From Thelonectria olida (taxonomy: Eukaryota; Ascomycota; Sordariomycetes; Hypocreales; Nectriaceae), in NCBI GenBank assembly GCA_020736575.1, contig JAGPYM010000004.1, forward strand, positions 248,001 to 312,000: a stretch of 64,000 bases of DNA, read 5' to 3'. Numbering within the stretch: the stretch's first letter is position 1; each line of letters begins with the position of its first letter. The notes beneath the pieces are model-generated. The model had not been told where the DNA came from, did no database searches, and saw only the letters and a program-made list of their open reading frames with translations. The position numbers and the translations under genes were made by a program. Positions 1 to 12,274 of this stretch are shown here, piece after piece.

Positions 1-1197
1 ATGGTGGCCGACCCGGGCTCTTTTCAGGGGCGGTAACTGGGCGTCAATGTCGTCCGCCAGGTTTCTCACGAGAGAAGAAGTACGATTTTCCGAGAAGCTG
101 AATCTGGAAGCTGAGTCTCTCGTCCCGGTGCTCGCTGTGGACGGAGTCGGGAGAGGAAGAGGGGGGAGATTTGTAGTCACCAGAGGACCTGGCGGTTTGA
201 CAGAGGACATGCGGCTTCTCGACATGTGGTCTGCTGGATTTACAGGGGAATGCTCTGTTGATGATAGAGTAGATCTTGTCGGAGGAAGAGGTGCAGGATC
301 TTGTGTTAGCTGAGAAGAATGGAGTCCAACATGGTTTTCTCGGTCGATCCGAGTTGGAAAGCCGTAGATGTAGTGAATACACTGTTCATGCCAGCATTTG
401 AAGGATCCTCGCGGAGAAGTCCGGGGGAATGGGGCAGATGGCTGAGCATGGTGCGTGAGGGTGAGATTCCTGTCGAGCCACGGGGCGAAGCCAGGCGGTG
501 CTTGGTCTGGGGAAAAGTGTGTCAAGATACCCGCCGCGTTGAACCCTGTCTCGTTAGTTTCCTCCATGTTCAAAGATGCAGAAAATTGGTAGAAACGCGC
601 GGAATCAAAGGCCATCTACATACCCTGCTGCTCGAAGGCGGCTTCGAGAGACTCGCATCGATACTGCAATGCCCGAGCTTCTTCAGCCAGAGAGGGAGTA
701 GGGATGCGTGACGCAATTCCTGAGGCGGGGGAAGTAAGTGAGCAGGCTGTATTCGCAGGAATTGCAGGAGGGGCACGCATAAGCGGTACCATAAGACGAC
801 GACACAAACAGGAAAGGGGGAGAAACGAGGCAGGACAAGACGAACCGTGACGTTCAACAGCATCTTCGAGGAGACGGAGCTTATGACGCAGCATGTCGAC
901 CTCGTAAGCAGGACTAAAGGCGACATGGCGGAGACGTTGAGATGGCGAGGAGACGGGGAGTCTCGCCGCCGGGTCAGCAGAAGTAGAAGGAGGAGCAACG
1001 GCGGAGGAAGAAGAAGTAGCGGTAGCGGCATAGTTGTTGGTGATGGTGGAAGTAGGAGCGGCAACATAAGAGGCGTGATGAAGAAGATGCTGTGGCTGCT
1101 GCTGTTGTTGTTGTTGATACGGAGCGTGATGGACAACAGCGTCGAGATTGGGCTCCGGACCGGACATGGTCGACGGAGTGGACTCATCCTTGCTCAT
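1..1197 (-). CDS. Zinc-finger-like regulatory protein, 3' part beyond left edge
   Basis: Three exons are inferred on the minus strand: 1197-846, 719-624 and 545-1, the last still open at the edge. Donors are GTTCGT at 845 and GTATGT at 623; acceptors end at 720 and 546. The phases join cleanly to give 331 codons so far. The N-terminus has a glutamine run and Ser/Pro-rich sequence, then a short predicted coiled coil near residues 90-115 (YEVDMLRHKLRLLEDAVERH) that resumes after intron 1. A C-x4-C-x15-H-x3-H pattern (FKCWHEQC to ENHVGLH) in exon 3 suggests one zinc-binding finger of non-classical spacing. It is followed by Ser/Thr/Pro-rich sequence and a basic PLKRARVGHH segment. I do not recognise a named family; a nuclear regulatory role is an inference from the finger. 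Intron 1 is 126 nt, a multiple of three without stops, so an unspliced form would stay in frame. Confidence 0.65.
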
Positions 1198-1349
1198 ATC
1201 TGGATCGGGTCACCTCATCTCGTCTCGTCTTCTAGAGGGAGAGGAGTCGTGCTGGGCTGAACTGCCGAGCATAAGCATGGCGGACGGACTTTTTGTCTTG
1301 GTGACAGGCGAGAGTGAAGTGAAGTGGAAGGGTTGAAGCTATAGTCGAC

Positions 1350-1373
1350 CAGCAACAGCAGCAGCAGCAGCAG
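1350..1373. repeat. CAG trinucleotide repeat
   Basis: Eight CAG/CAA triplets lie about 150 bp upstream of the start codon of the leftward zinc-finger-like gene, likely in its promoter or 5' leader. Confidence 0.85.
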
Positions 1374-1710
1374 CGGCCATTGCAGGCAGGCAAGGAAACA
1401 CCCGGGTGTGAGAGACAAAGAAACGGAGGAAGAAGGATAGTGTCAAAAAGGTCTGGTTGGAACCGGAGGGCCGGACGGGATGTGGATGGATGGAGAACGG
1501 AGACGGGAACGGGCACTTGTCGAACGGATTATTATTTTTTAGACCTGAGGCTCCGACGAAGAGAGAGAAGGGAATGAAAGAGTTAGGATTTATTCCATGG
1601 ACACGACATGGTTGCTGGGACCCCAGTTGCGCTTCTTTGGGGCAAGAAAAAAAAAAAGGATCCCAGAGTGACAGACGGAGAAAGAGAGAGTGGGAGTGGT
1701 GGGCGTGAGA

Positions 1711-1748
1711 TGTGTGTGTGTGTGTGCGTGTGCGTGTGTGTGTGTGTG
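1711..1748. repeat. GT dinucleotide microsatellite
   Basis: A nearly pure GT tract with two GC interruptions. It is non-coding and lies between genes. Confidence 0.9.
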
Positions 1749-1930
1749 CGAGTGAGTGTCAGTGTGAGTGCGAGTGCAAAAGAGCAACAAGAGGATGGGA
1801 ACCGACGAAGCAGCAGTGAGCAGAAGGTGGGGCGGAGAAGAAAAGGTCCCAAAGTCGACCCCCCCAGTCCAAGTCCACCGGCAGATTTGGGAGATAGTGC
1901 CGAACGACCCTCTTCCTGTGGACTGCAGCC

Positions 1931-2025
1931 GTTGCTTGTTGTTGCTGTTACTGTTGCTGTTGTTGTTGTTGCTGTGGTTGGCTGTGGGAAGTGAGGGAGG
2001 AGGAGGAGGAGGAGGAGGAGGAGGA
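1931..2025. repeat. GTT/CTG and GGA triplet repeats
   Basis: An imperfect GTT/GCT triplet tract (1931-1980) is followed by a GGA tract (1996-2025). Open frames across both encode only homopolymers and are taken as non-coding. Confidence 0.85.
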
Positions 2026-2080
2026 AATGCAACAAGCAAAAAGAGTTGAGCGAAAGCCCTTCCTTGCCTTAGAGAGAGAT

Positions 2081-2134
2081 GCAGTAATATTCGTACCTAC
2101 CTAATTATGCAGTACGCAGTATTCGTACCTGCCT
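2081..2134. repeat. Short direct repeat
   Basis: Two copies of GCAGT(AAT)ATTCGTACCTNCCT occur about 35 bp apart. Function unknown. Confidence 0.5.
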
Positions 2135-4698
2135 CATCTACAGGCACTGGGGGTCCCGGTAAAGAGGAAACAAGCAAGGAAGGCACTCTCTTCGACAGTC
2201 CAGAGGGAAAGAGGCCGGCCAGCAAGGGCACCTCTCCAAATGCTAGGTACCCTGTCTGTAGGAGGTGACCTTGTAAGTGCAAAGCCAAAGGCCAATCCAA
2301 GGTAGGGCCGGCCATGGATGGCATTAGTATTAGCATTCCATGGCATTGACATCTAAGGCTATAGCAGAGCATGTATTGATTGCAGTTCCGACTCTGCAAC
2401 ATGCAATCAGTCCATCATGAATCCATCATCGATCAACACGCAAAGAGAACCGCGCTTCTCCCGGCAACCAACGCTCCCTCATCCATACTGTGCCTGTGCC
2501 GGTTGGTCCTGTGCAGTGTCATGTCCATGTGGATTAGAGCCGCGTTGGCTGTGCCGTCGTGTACATGCTTCTCACCACAGCGTATTATTGATGGAGACGA
2601 GATGCCTCCATCCCCCGAGAGTCCCCAGCCACGGCCAGCAGGGCCAGCGGGGATCAATCAACCAACTGGGTCCTAATCCCGGCCATTGGACTGATGCCAG
2701 TGCCGTCCAAGTTACCGCCTGGGTCGGCGACTGAGTGAGTGAGTAGAGCGAATGTATCAGCAACGCTTTGAAGCACGAGCCCTTTCACCCACCCTGGCCA
2801 GTCTTGCTGTCTAGCCTCAAGGCTCGAGGCCCTGGCCGCGGGCACATCCCTCCCCTCCTCCTCATACCCCCCGGTTCAACTCCCAGTGAGCCACACAAGC
2901 AAGAGCCACATAAACTCAACCACTCATGGATACCCGAGCACATGGTGGATGGACACTGGTGGCCCTGTGCGTGTTGTGGCGCCCTGCGAGGGGGAGCCCT
3001 GGCCGCCCACTTGTACCGTAGCCCTGTCATGGAAGGTGGTCAAGCAACAGCCCCAGCCCAAGGAGCCGGGGTTTGGTGGAGGGAGGCTTGGGAGGGAGGG
3101 ATGAGGAGGGGTCTTCCTTTTTTTGCTCTTGTTGCTGAGCAAGAAAAAAAGAATACCAAGTCAAATCTGAAAAGTAAGGAGCGGTCCAAGCCACATGTCG
3201 GTCAATGGAAGAGGTACCGTGCCGCCTGATGTTACAGTACCTCGACTTGTGCCACTGACAAGCCCGGGTGGACTACTTCGCAAGTACTTGTTCGTGCCTT
3301 CATACGAAGTGCCATTCCTGTGTTGGTGGCTCAGATTCTGGATGCAAGGCGGCGGTCGTGGTCATGTCCTTTTTGTCGTTGGCGGCTGCCACAAGTATGA
3401 AAAGACTCAGCCTTTGCCTCATCAAGCGCCGGCCGCCGTTCATGTCTCATATGCCCCATGTCTCGCCTTGACCTGAAGACCTGAGCACACGCGTCGGCCT
3501 GAGCAAGGGTTCACTCCGTCCGGGAACGTGTTGTGGGGCAGCCAGCAGCACACGGCGCGGGAACTTGAAAAGGCTCTCTCGGGAAGGGCTTCTCAAGTGT
3601 GTGCGTGTGTGTTTGGACTTTGTTGGAGGTTGGTGTCCGTTTTATTGGTCGGCACAATCCAGATACCGAATAGACTCGGAGTCTCGCGCTTCCCTCCATC
3701 ATGACTTCGTATGTACGCTGCATGTCCGGAGCACGTATGCCGTAACTATGCAATGTCAGAATGCTGTTCAATGCAGGGTTAAAAAACGTAAGCTTCCATC
3801 GCTCGCCACCCCAGCAGTCCCATACCGCATCTCGATTCAATTCATAGCCGAGCAGGTACCCTCCCAAGGCTGCCTCCCTTTCCTCTCGCTTCACCTCGAC
3901 TTACCTTGGTCCGGCGAGGGCGGCGGAAAACTCAAGACTCTCCAGGACAAGACAAGAGATGAATCGAGATGATGAACAAAGCTCGCCAATGAGAGCGTCG
4001 CCGGCAACCCATGGTGCCACCTCAACGACGGGCCCCTGCTGGGTGAATGGACATGTACTCCGTATGTACATGTAGGGCCTGGACGGACGCTACTGCAACA
4101 AAGCTGTCCTTCGTACAGTAGTCCAGTGCCTTTTGCCGCGGGCTTTTTGCCTCACTTTTCAATCTTGCGGCAGCTCAAGGTCGGGGAATTGGAGATTGGG
4201 AAGGGAGGTGATGAGAAAGCCACGATGTGCTTAGTGCGTATCACCAGTCGAGATAGTGGCTTTGCAGCATGGGTAATGGGTCAACGATCGAGTCCAGAAC
4301 GCCGTCATGGTACATGTTTGGAGATGACAATGAGGATAATAAAAGGTACCTTGAGCGTTGTATTTGTCGTGGTTAGTTTCCACGGCTAGAGGAAGACGCG
4401 GGGGTGTATCGTTGGCTTGTTGTCCATCTTGTCTCTTGTCCGTGCTTCTCTCTGGCGGATGGATGAAGAGGTGTGTGTGTGGGATGGGATATGCATCAAG
4501 TAACGATGTATCCTGGACCGTGCTCCGTCAATCAATTGACCCAAAGTCAATCAATCAACGAGTGGCTAAATGGATTACTCGCCCGGTAACGGAGGGAGAG
4601 GTTTTGGTTGATGTGTGATTTAAGGAGTGAGTGGATGAGCTGGACCGAGAGATGAAACGCAGGCGTCGTCACCCCTTGGAAAGAGGGAGGTAGTAAAG

Positions 4699-4730
<32 letters not shown>

Positions 4731-6896
4731 CAAGGCAGTCCGGATTGGTAGAGTAATTAGATACGGACAAGACAAGACCGAAGAAGCAAACCAGCAAGCA
4801 AGCAACAAGACAAGACAAGACACGACAATCCGAAGTTGGGGCTTGTTCACAAGGGATGCCGCATGGAAGGGGTCTGGACTCTATGAGGTGGGCGGCCATG
4901 GATCCTTGTAGTGGAGGTACGTAGCGGAACCGTTGAGTTGGGGCTTGGCGCTAGTGGCTAGTGCACTGGCCCTCACGCGATCCCCGCTGTTTCCTCTTCC
5001 TCAAGTCAAGCAAGTCAAGGCTCAGGAAGTCGAGAGTCAAAAGTGAGGGAAGTCACCGTGCGGCGTGCAAGCCCCGTGCGAGCCCCAAATTCGAACCCAC
5101 CGACCCACGAAATGATACCACGGCCTTACTGAGCTCAGGCACCCAAGCACCTAGAGTCGACTCCATCCATAGCAGGCAACCACCCACCTATAATCGAAAA
5201 AAGACATCGTATTCTCTCAGATTGCCATGTTCAATCCACCATGCTAAATATGTTTTTGTTTATTCCTTTTCTTCTTCTTCTTCGCTTCCTTCCTAACCTC
5301 AACCATCGACTCGAATCCCTTCGCTCAAAACTCCCACTAGATTCGGGCCGTTATCAACATCGACCAAAAACAAAAAAGCCACCTCCCTCGACGTACCAAA
5401 CTACCACAGCCACGCCCCCCGGCCTAACTATTTTATGATTTACAACCCTTGCTCGCCATGCCAATGCCATGTTATTGCCATGCTCTTCTTCGCATCCGCA
5501 TTCCCGCCGCCCGCAATTAAAAAAATAACACGGCTGATCAAAAATTTGTCCCATTTGGCTGGCCTGTCAAAGCCCTGACCCAGGTCCCGGGTCCGCCGCT
5601 GGGATCCCCAAGCCATGGCTTTGGGAGCTTGAGCCACCATCATCCTTAATTCATCTCGCCTCATTCATCTCAGCTCTCGGAGTCTCATCCTTTGCCTTGC
5701 TCTGCTCCCTCTCCCTTCCATTGCAACGCGCGTGCTGATCTTCACCCTCCCTTGCTTCCAAATTGAACGTTGGTACGAATAACGAGTAAAAGTGAAATAT
5801 GCACCTCGCCAGACTTGGTCACACGCTAACCCGTGTCGCACCACCACTTCGCCACCAGCCCTTGCTTGTGAAAACAGATAGCGGACAGGATAAAAAGAAG
5901 AAGCAAAGCCACAACTGCTTGATTATTCTTTGCCGTGAACCACTTCTCGGGGCCAATCCTGTGGAGCTTGTCGTCCCGGTTGGTCGGCTGCGGGTGACAC
6001 CCGCGGTGGAGGGGGGCCTCGGAGCTGGAAAAGCTGAGAGATGCCAGGATTATCTTGCAATGTCAGGTACCTAGTACTTACTTCAGATACTTAATGTGCA
6101 AAGCAAAGTAATTACCGTGCGTACTAATTGCGTGAAACGCATTCGGCAGGTCGGGAGGTGTTCGTTCCTCACATCACAAGTGACAAGTCATGGATGGATA
6201 TGTCGAAGGCTTGGCTCGCAACTCCCTCGGCACCAGCACCAAGTCTTATATCGTCACAAGCATTAGAATGCTCCCTCAAGTATCCGGTCGTAAAAATGTA
6301 CTTATTATAGGTGTCTAAAGGTAAGGCTAAATCCGGCTGTCATATGTTGGTATCGTGCCGAGTGCAAAGTTCGTAACCATGCTTTGATAGCTCATGTTGA
6401 AATGGCTGCCCCCCTTTTTTGGCCATTCACATCATTGCTGGTTGAGCTGTTTCTTTCGGTAATCGTCATGAACGGAACAAGGAAAACAGTAAAAAGTAAA
6501 GAAAAGAACAAGAATCGAAAGAAATTGGACGAGGGGGAGGGTGACGTGCTCTGGGTGTCAGAGAAATCGAAAAAGAGACGGAACGAGGATGAAAACATGG
6601 GGAGGAGGAATAGTTCCGAAGAAGAAAGGGGAACAAGGAAAAAAGACCGAACCAGCTGAGAATCCCGAACGCCTTCCCTGTATCCCCTTTGCCTTAAACC
6701 CAACCCGTTCGCTTCCATCCCTCGTGTCGCCTGCTGTCTCAATCAACGCGTCAACCCATGCACAACTCCCCAACTCCCCCTCATCAAAGCTGGCCTTTCC
6801 CATTCAGCCCTTTCAGGACGAGGTCCCGGACACTGCGTCCTCGGCCAACCATGGGCCACCCCCCGTCACATGCATCCCCGATCACCCTTTCACGCT

Positions 6897-8216
6897 TTAC
6901 TCGGAACGCCACCACGTCTTCTCTCGCAGCGACATCTCCTTCCCAGACGCCTCGCGGCTTCCGTCTGTCTCGGCCTTGTACTGCCAGTACTCGTCCAATC
7001 GCTGCTCCGCGTACGAGGCGTAGTCAAAGTCGATCTCGGAGATGACGGACTGGATCAGCGACCAGATACCCCAGTAGAACCCGGGGACCCCTCGATAGAC
7101 GTCCACTTCTTCCATGAGCTTGCGCACCTCTTCCTCCTCGTCGACAGGCTCCCCGGTCAGCCCAAAGTACGTCTTGATATACTCCTGGATGAAAAGCCGG
7201 CGCTGGGCCTGCGTCGGCACCAAGCTGTAGTCGCAGTCATATCCCACCCACTCGGCAAAGTGGTTGGAGATGTCGAATGCCATTGGCGAAGGGGTTGCAT
7301 ATTCGTAATCGATAAAACTCACTGACGTCTCTGCGCCCTCATCGCGGTGAATGATGACATTGGCACACAACAGGTCACAATGAGCAAACACAAGCTACGT
7401 CATCCAAGGTTAGCCAAACACGCATCTTCTCTTAGAAGAAAATATGATTCAACGTACTCCGTTCTGGCCCAGTCCTGGGCGTTGGCTGAGCTTTTGGATC
7501 ATCTCCTCCAACTCACTCTGGAGCCGGGCTTGCCTCTCACGACGAGCCTCTGTGTCGGTAGGCAAGGCGAGAATCCACTTCTGCATCGTCGTCCAGGCGT
7601 TTGGCGGGGGCTTTCCGGGAGCCGCATTGTCAATCATTTCTTGTTGCGACCTTTGTCCATCGCCGTTGGCAGCGGAAGTGAGGTTGCCGTTCGGGCGGCC
7701 GTTGACGCCGTCCTGGCCGGGGATGGGGCTGGCGAGACAGGGCACAGTCGCGTGCCACTGAGCGAGCCGACGAGCGATGCCAAGCATGATTGGGGGATCG
7801 CTGAGATCATGGGCACGGGCAACTTTGCCGGTGATGAAGCGGTAGAGCATGCCGTTCTCGAACCGGGCCAGCAGCTCGGTAGCGAGGCCGTGCTTCCAGA
7901 GCAGCTCATGGTTGGCAGCCTCACGCTCACGGTCGATGAGGACGGCGGTCCCGTGACCGTAGGCCCGGAGCAGGATGGACTCCCGGTCGATGTCCTGCTT
8001 GGACAGGCCGGGCCGTTTGTTGATGGCCTTGAGCAGGGTGTTGGTTATGCCATCGGTGAAGCGCACAAATTCTACATTCGAGTCCTCACTGGCCCAGTCG
8101 GGCATGAGGGTCAGGATGAGCTTGAGGGCCGAGTTTTGCGAATCATCTTTGTTGTAGGTCAAGGGGAGGAAGGGGACATGGCCGTGCTGGCCGCCGTTGT
8201 GAGCCGAAGGCGACAT
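6897..8216 (-). CDS. EKI1: Ethanolamine kinase
   Basis: Two exons, 8216-7458 and 7394-6897, encode 418 residues. The enzyme phosphorylates ethanolamine with ATP, the first step of the CDP-ethanolamine (Kennedy) route to phosphatidylethanolamine, and is expected in the cytosol. The N-lobe has FTDGITNTLLK and a following LLRAYGHGT strand. The C-lobe has the Brenner-type catalytic motif HCDLLCAN (about residues 258-265) and the choline/ethanolamine kinase signature IDYEYAT...FDISNHFAEW (from about 281). Intron 1 (7457-7395) has donor GTACGT and falls just before the catalytic motif. The start at 8216 is the first ATG in frame, although the frame is open for about 224 more codons upstream. An asparagine/glycine-rich insertion near residues 190-215 looks lineage-specific. 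The call rests on overall resemblance to ethanolamine rather than choline kinases; related choline kinase activity cannot be excluded. Confidence 0.9.
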
Positions 8217-10046
8217 GGTGGTCGCGGGATCGGAGAACGGAGGGGAAAATACGTTCCTGGAGAGGGGAACGGTGATGGCGGGGTGTGGGCTTTTAGGGGA
8301 GACGAGACGGCAAGCAGAAAAGCACGACGCAGAGCAGATGCAAAGCAATTGGGCTAGAATGCTAGGAAGAACTAGAGGGGTCGAGAGCGAGAGCAACAGC
8401 AACAGAACTACCCAGTGTAGACGGAGAATGAAGGAAGAAGACGGGGAGGGAAAAAGGGTCAAGCAAACAAAGTCGGTAGGTAGATAGGTACGAAGCAGTG
8501 AGTCGAGGCTCAACTCGTCGTCATTTCCAGGGGGTTCAGGGGCAAAAGGCGCTGGGGAGGGCACGGGATTCCGGGGCACCGATTCAGAGGGGACGGCCGG
8601 CCGACGTCGACGGTTGACGGTGGAGATGGTGGGCGGTCCGGACGGGGGAGCTTGAAGTCTCTCAGGACGGCGGTAACTGGCCACGGAGACACCGTAGGGC
8701 GGACAGGTCGGAGGGTAAGCTGAGGCTCTTGGGTCGAGCAATGGCGGTATGAAGTTGGTGGAAAGCACACGACCTGTTGCCCTTCCGGAAGAAACAAACA
8801 AGACGGTGAGTTTTGTGGGCAAGACTTGGAGTCGAGTGGGCCAGTGAGATGGAGAGTCGAGACCATGTGAAGGCCGTTTTGGCGCCACCGTTTGTTTTGG
8901 TCAGGATTAATTTGCGAAGAAGGAAAGTAACAATGAAGATGCGATGCGTGGTTTCAAGGAGAAACGGAATCTCCTCTGGCAACCTCATCCAGAGGTCAAG
9001 ACGCAGGCAGATAGTAAAATGATCTACTGCTGCCTTGTCAAATTCGTCGTCTCTGGTGGCGAAAGCGCTGTTAAGCACAATGACGCCAAAGTATGGAACT
9101 TGTGGTAGCTTGACACTTCTAGTTAGGCCAAACAAGTGGGAAACACTGCAGTGAAATTATTCCATTTAATGTTGTTGTTATTGTTGCCGTTGTTGCTGCC
9201 GCCGCCAATACGCCCGTCAGTAAGATTGTGTGGTCCTATATTATCATTATATCCGAGTCTCAATTGTTGTTGGGGTTTTCTCGACCTCTGTTGGGCTGGA
9301 CCTGGCCATTTTACGAATACATCCCACGAGTACCAAGTACTTCGTACGTGCACCCTTTCAATTTAGCGGCCCTTTTTTTTTTTTTCTCCCTTCTCGTCCC
9401 TTTCTACACCGAAACTTCTTCATGAGTCGTTCCTGCAGACATGTGATTGAACCCTTGAGGGGCACATTCCCCTGTATCCATTAAACCTGGCTGCCTTGCC
9501 TCGACCGGGAAACTGTCCGTTGTGTTCCGAGTTGCTTTCCCGTCTTTGACAGTCCCGCCCGTGGTACTACCGTCCCTCGAATCCTCCAATCCCATCTCTT
9601 TTCCTCATCGTGCAGACGAGCATGTCCCCGTCAAGCATCAAAAGAAAAGTGCCCCTAAAAAAAAGAGTGGTTATCTTATCTGAGAGAGGACGCGCAGCAT
9701 CATGGGAATGGGCCCTGGTTTTTGGCGTAATTCGTTGTTTCCAAAGAGGCTAGACGACAAAAGAGTCAAGGCATCTTTTCACCGCCACATTCCAGCCCCA
9801 CCACCTCCCTCTGTTGCGTTTCGTCTCAAGAGTGGCGCCAGCACTGTGGCTTCCATCTCCAGCCGCATCAACGTCCACCCATTTCATTTCCACACTCGTT
9901 GAGGCTCCCAGCATTAACGCCACCATCCACGACAACAGCTCTATCGTCCCAAATGAGACGTCAATTGCGACGCTCAGACTCAAACGTAGACCTCTGAAGT
10001 TTTCCTCAGCGTCTTCCAGCCCTCGCCGGGCCATGTGACCCGTACC
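8217..10046. other. Divergent intergenic region between EKI1 and NPR3
   Basis: This 1.8 kb separates two genes transcribed away from each other and should hold both promoters and leaders. The EKI1 side is pyrimidine-rich on the transcribed strand and stop-free in the EKI1 frame. A T-tract lies near 9372-9384. I see no other gene. Confidence 0.55.
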
Positions 10047-12274
10047 ATGGCAACACCATTCGTCACTACTGACAACTTCTTGGGCATCGCCCTTGTCATC
10101 AACCGTTCTCGAGACGGTCCCGCCTTTGTCTTCCACTACCCGCCTCATGTCCAAGCTGGTTCTGGCAGTTCTCAAGCCCCGACGGAGCTTGAGGACATCC
10201 TCCTTGAGCGTCTGTCCCAGCAGGCTCACGCAGACGGCGATGACGAGGGTGCATTCCCCAGGCAGGCTCGCAGCCAGGACGAGCACTATTTTACCGAGTC
10301 TGGCACTCAAATCGTCCCTTGGGAGCGAGTTGCCGGTTTTCCAGCCCGAGATCTAGCAGGAATCCTCACTCCCGCCCGGGCTTACCACAAACGCCTCTTT
10401 CAATTATCTCTAGATCCTCTCTTCTGCGTCTCGTACCCCATCCATGTTCCTGAAAACGGCAAGTGGAAGAAGCCCAAGAAGACAACAAAGTCCTCTAAAC
10501 GCTCTGCGTACACGGATGACTTGACTGCTTCCCATGAAGCAGCAGATGGTTCTGCAACAGGCAAGCCGGCTGAGCAGCTACTTACGGAGAAAGATGAAAA
10601 GAAGAAAGAAGAGGACGACGAGAAGCGCAGTTCGATGACCATGTTCAATCTCGTATTTATTTTGAATCCTAAAAGCAACGAAATCACAGAGGTTGTTGAA
10701 GCTGTTTACGACCACGTTATCAAAAAGGTCAGCAAGGTTCTCAAGTACAGCCAGCAGCACAGCGAATTCGTCTGGAAAGAGTCGAAGCGCATCTTAGTTG
10801 CCAAGGACAAGGCCCGAGAAGAGCGTATGTTCTCAATCACCGCATACTATTCGAAATATCACCTTGACTGACATGGAAAACAGGCAAGAAAATGAATGTG
10901 CTGTGGAAAGAGATCCTCCAGAGCTCATCACTGGCTGCAGCGATACACGACACCTATGAAGCAGTATCGCAAAACAGGATTGCAACACTCCATCTTGATA
11001 CCCTTGCAGGCTCCTATACGCCCTCGTTCCAAATTCCCGTTCCCTTCTACGTCGACGATCTTCCTCAAGGCGAGGCAGTAGGCCAACGCGGGCTCTGGCT
11101 TACCACTGCCAACACATTCATCAGCCAGGAGGCTCTCGAGGAACCTGGGTTTCTCGACCGCAACTTTGCTCTTCTCCTGATAGATGACGAGAAAAAGACC
11201 ATTTCCGAGCTACAAGCCGACCCAGACCCAACTACCGCATCTATGGTCGAGTTTGTACGGCTCTCGAAACCCACTATGTCGTACGTGTATCCCCCGAGCA
11301 CATATCACAAGGTGCGTCTCTTGCTAATCTTGTACTAACCACCCCCTCGCAGCTTCTACCAAGTCGGTCAGAGCAATATCCTTACTCTAGGCCAAGTCCG
11401 CAAGTACGCCCAGCACTTCATCTTCTGGCGCCGTGCCATCGCCATCCCGCCCTTGCACGCCCGTGACCAGTACATCGGCTCACCCAACGCCGACCTCACA
11501 CGCCTGCCCCAGGACACACTCGAGTGGCAACGCGCTTTCCCTCTCGCTCCGCCCCTCCCAAATTTCCTCGCAGAGCTCTCCCAGTGCCCCCGACCCTACA
11601 AGCACTTCTCTCCCAGCAAGGCCCACCGTCCTACCTACCTCCTCATGCTCGCCTGGCTCATGCGCCGTGGCTGGGTCACCCAATTGTGTACCTTTGCCTA
11701 CGTCATCGTCTGGCCCGAGATTCTCTACGAGGTCGAATACGAGATGGAGGCCGAAGACCTTCGCGCCGCCGCTGACGCTGACGGGGCCCGCTCAGAAGAC
11801 TCCTCCGGCGCCGCCCCGCCCCGCACCTCCGAGTCCTCCGAGGACCACTCCGGCACCGACGGCTCTCACGTCCCCACCATGACCGAGCAAGCCGCCGAAA
11901 AGGCCCGTCTCGAGCGCATCGCCTCCAAAGCCCACCGCGAAGCTGCCGAAAAGGCCACTGCGCACGCCCGCAAGACAGCACCCGTCCCCACCGCCCACCC
12001 TTCCGTCAACGACCACGCGCACCTCGTTGGCCTCACACCGCACATCATTCTCGATGCGAAAAAGGCCACGGGCAAGGAGTCACGGTACCTTTCTGCTATA
12101 GCTAAGCGCTTCACCGACGATAAGGTCCGTGCCGGTTGGACGCAGTTCTCAAAGTACTTTGATGGCCAGTGTGCCTTGGAGCGCATCGCTCTGCAAGAAG
12201 ATGTGAAACGTAAGGAGGTTTGGAACAAGCTTCTTGCCATGAGCGAGTACCTCTTATGCACGCGGCATTGGTAA
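10047..12274 (+). CDS. npr3: Nitrogen permease regulator 3 (GATOR1/SEACIT subunit)
   Basis: Three exons, 10047-10824, 10884-11280 and 11353-12274, encode 698 residues. Npr3 with Npr2 and Iml1 forms the GATOR1/SEACIT complex at the vacuole, which restrains TORC1 when amino acids or nitrogen run low. The N-terminus (FLGIALVINRSRDGPAFVFHYPP) is the family's longin-like opening. MTMFNLVFILNP, the KPTMSFYQVG joint and the long C-terminal part with RPTYLLMLAWLMRRGWVTQL are typical of the NPR3 family. Intron 1 has donor GTATGT; intron 2 has donor GTACGT at 11281 with a CTAAC branch-like site. A second GT at 11311 was rejected because it breaks the frame. Acidic and Ala/Lys-rich insertions near residues 150-200 and 525-620 are probably disordered. 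The start is ATG at 10047. Confidence 0.92.

Larger units (their letters stand above)
1198..6896. other. 5.7 kb region without recognisable genes
   Basis: This region lies upstream of the leftward zinc-finger-like gene and downstream of ethanolamine kinase. Open frames here are short, low in complexity and without recognisable domains. It holds several simple repeats (listed separately), two A-tracts near 4699-4726 and a CAAGA-rich stretch near 4768-4826. The part next to 1197 probably holds the promoter and a long 5' leader. No tRNA cloverleaf was found. Confidence 0.6.

Noticed and set aside
2768..3229. 153-codon plus-strand frame in the left gene-poor region
   Set aside because: Composition is Pro/Gly/Trp-rich and irregular, with no domain, signal peptide or splice pattern supporting it.
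5080..5115. tRNA-like ATTCGAACCC sequence
   Set aside because: Flanks do not pair into a T-arm and no acceptor or anticodon stem could be built.
7347..8357. 336-codon plus-strand open frame
   Set aside because: It is antisense to the ethanolamine kinase exons, which carry intact catalytic motifs.
11311..11352. Alternative donor GTGCGT in NPR3
   Set aside because: It leaves the wrong phase for exon 3; the GTACGT at 11281 restores the frame and gives the KPTMSFYQVG joint.
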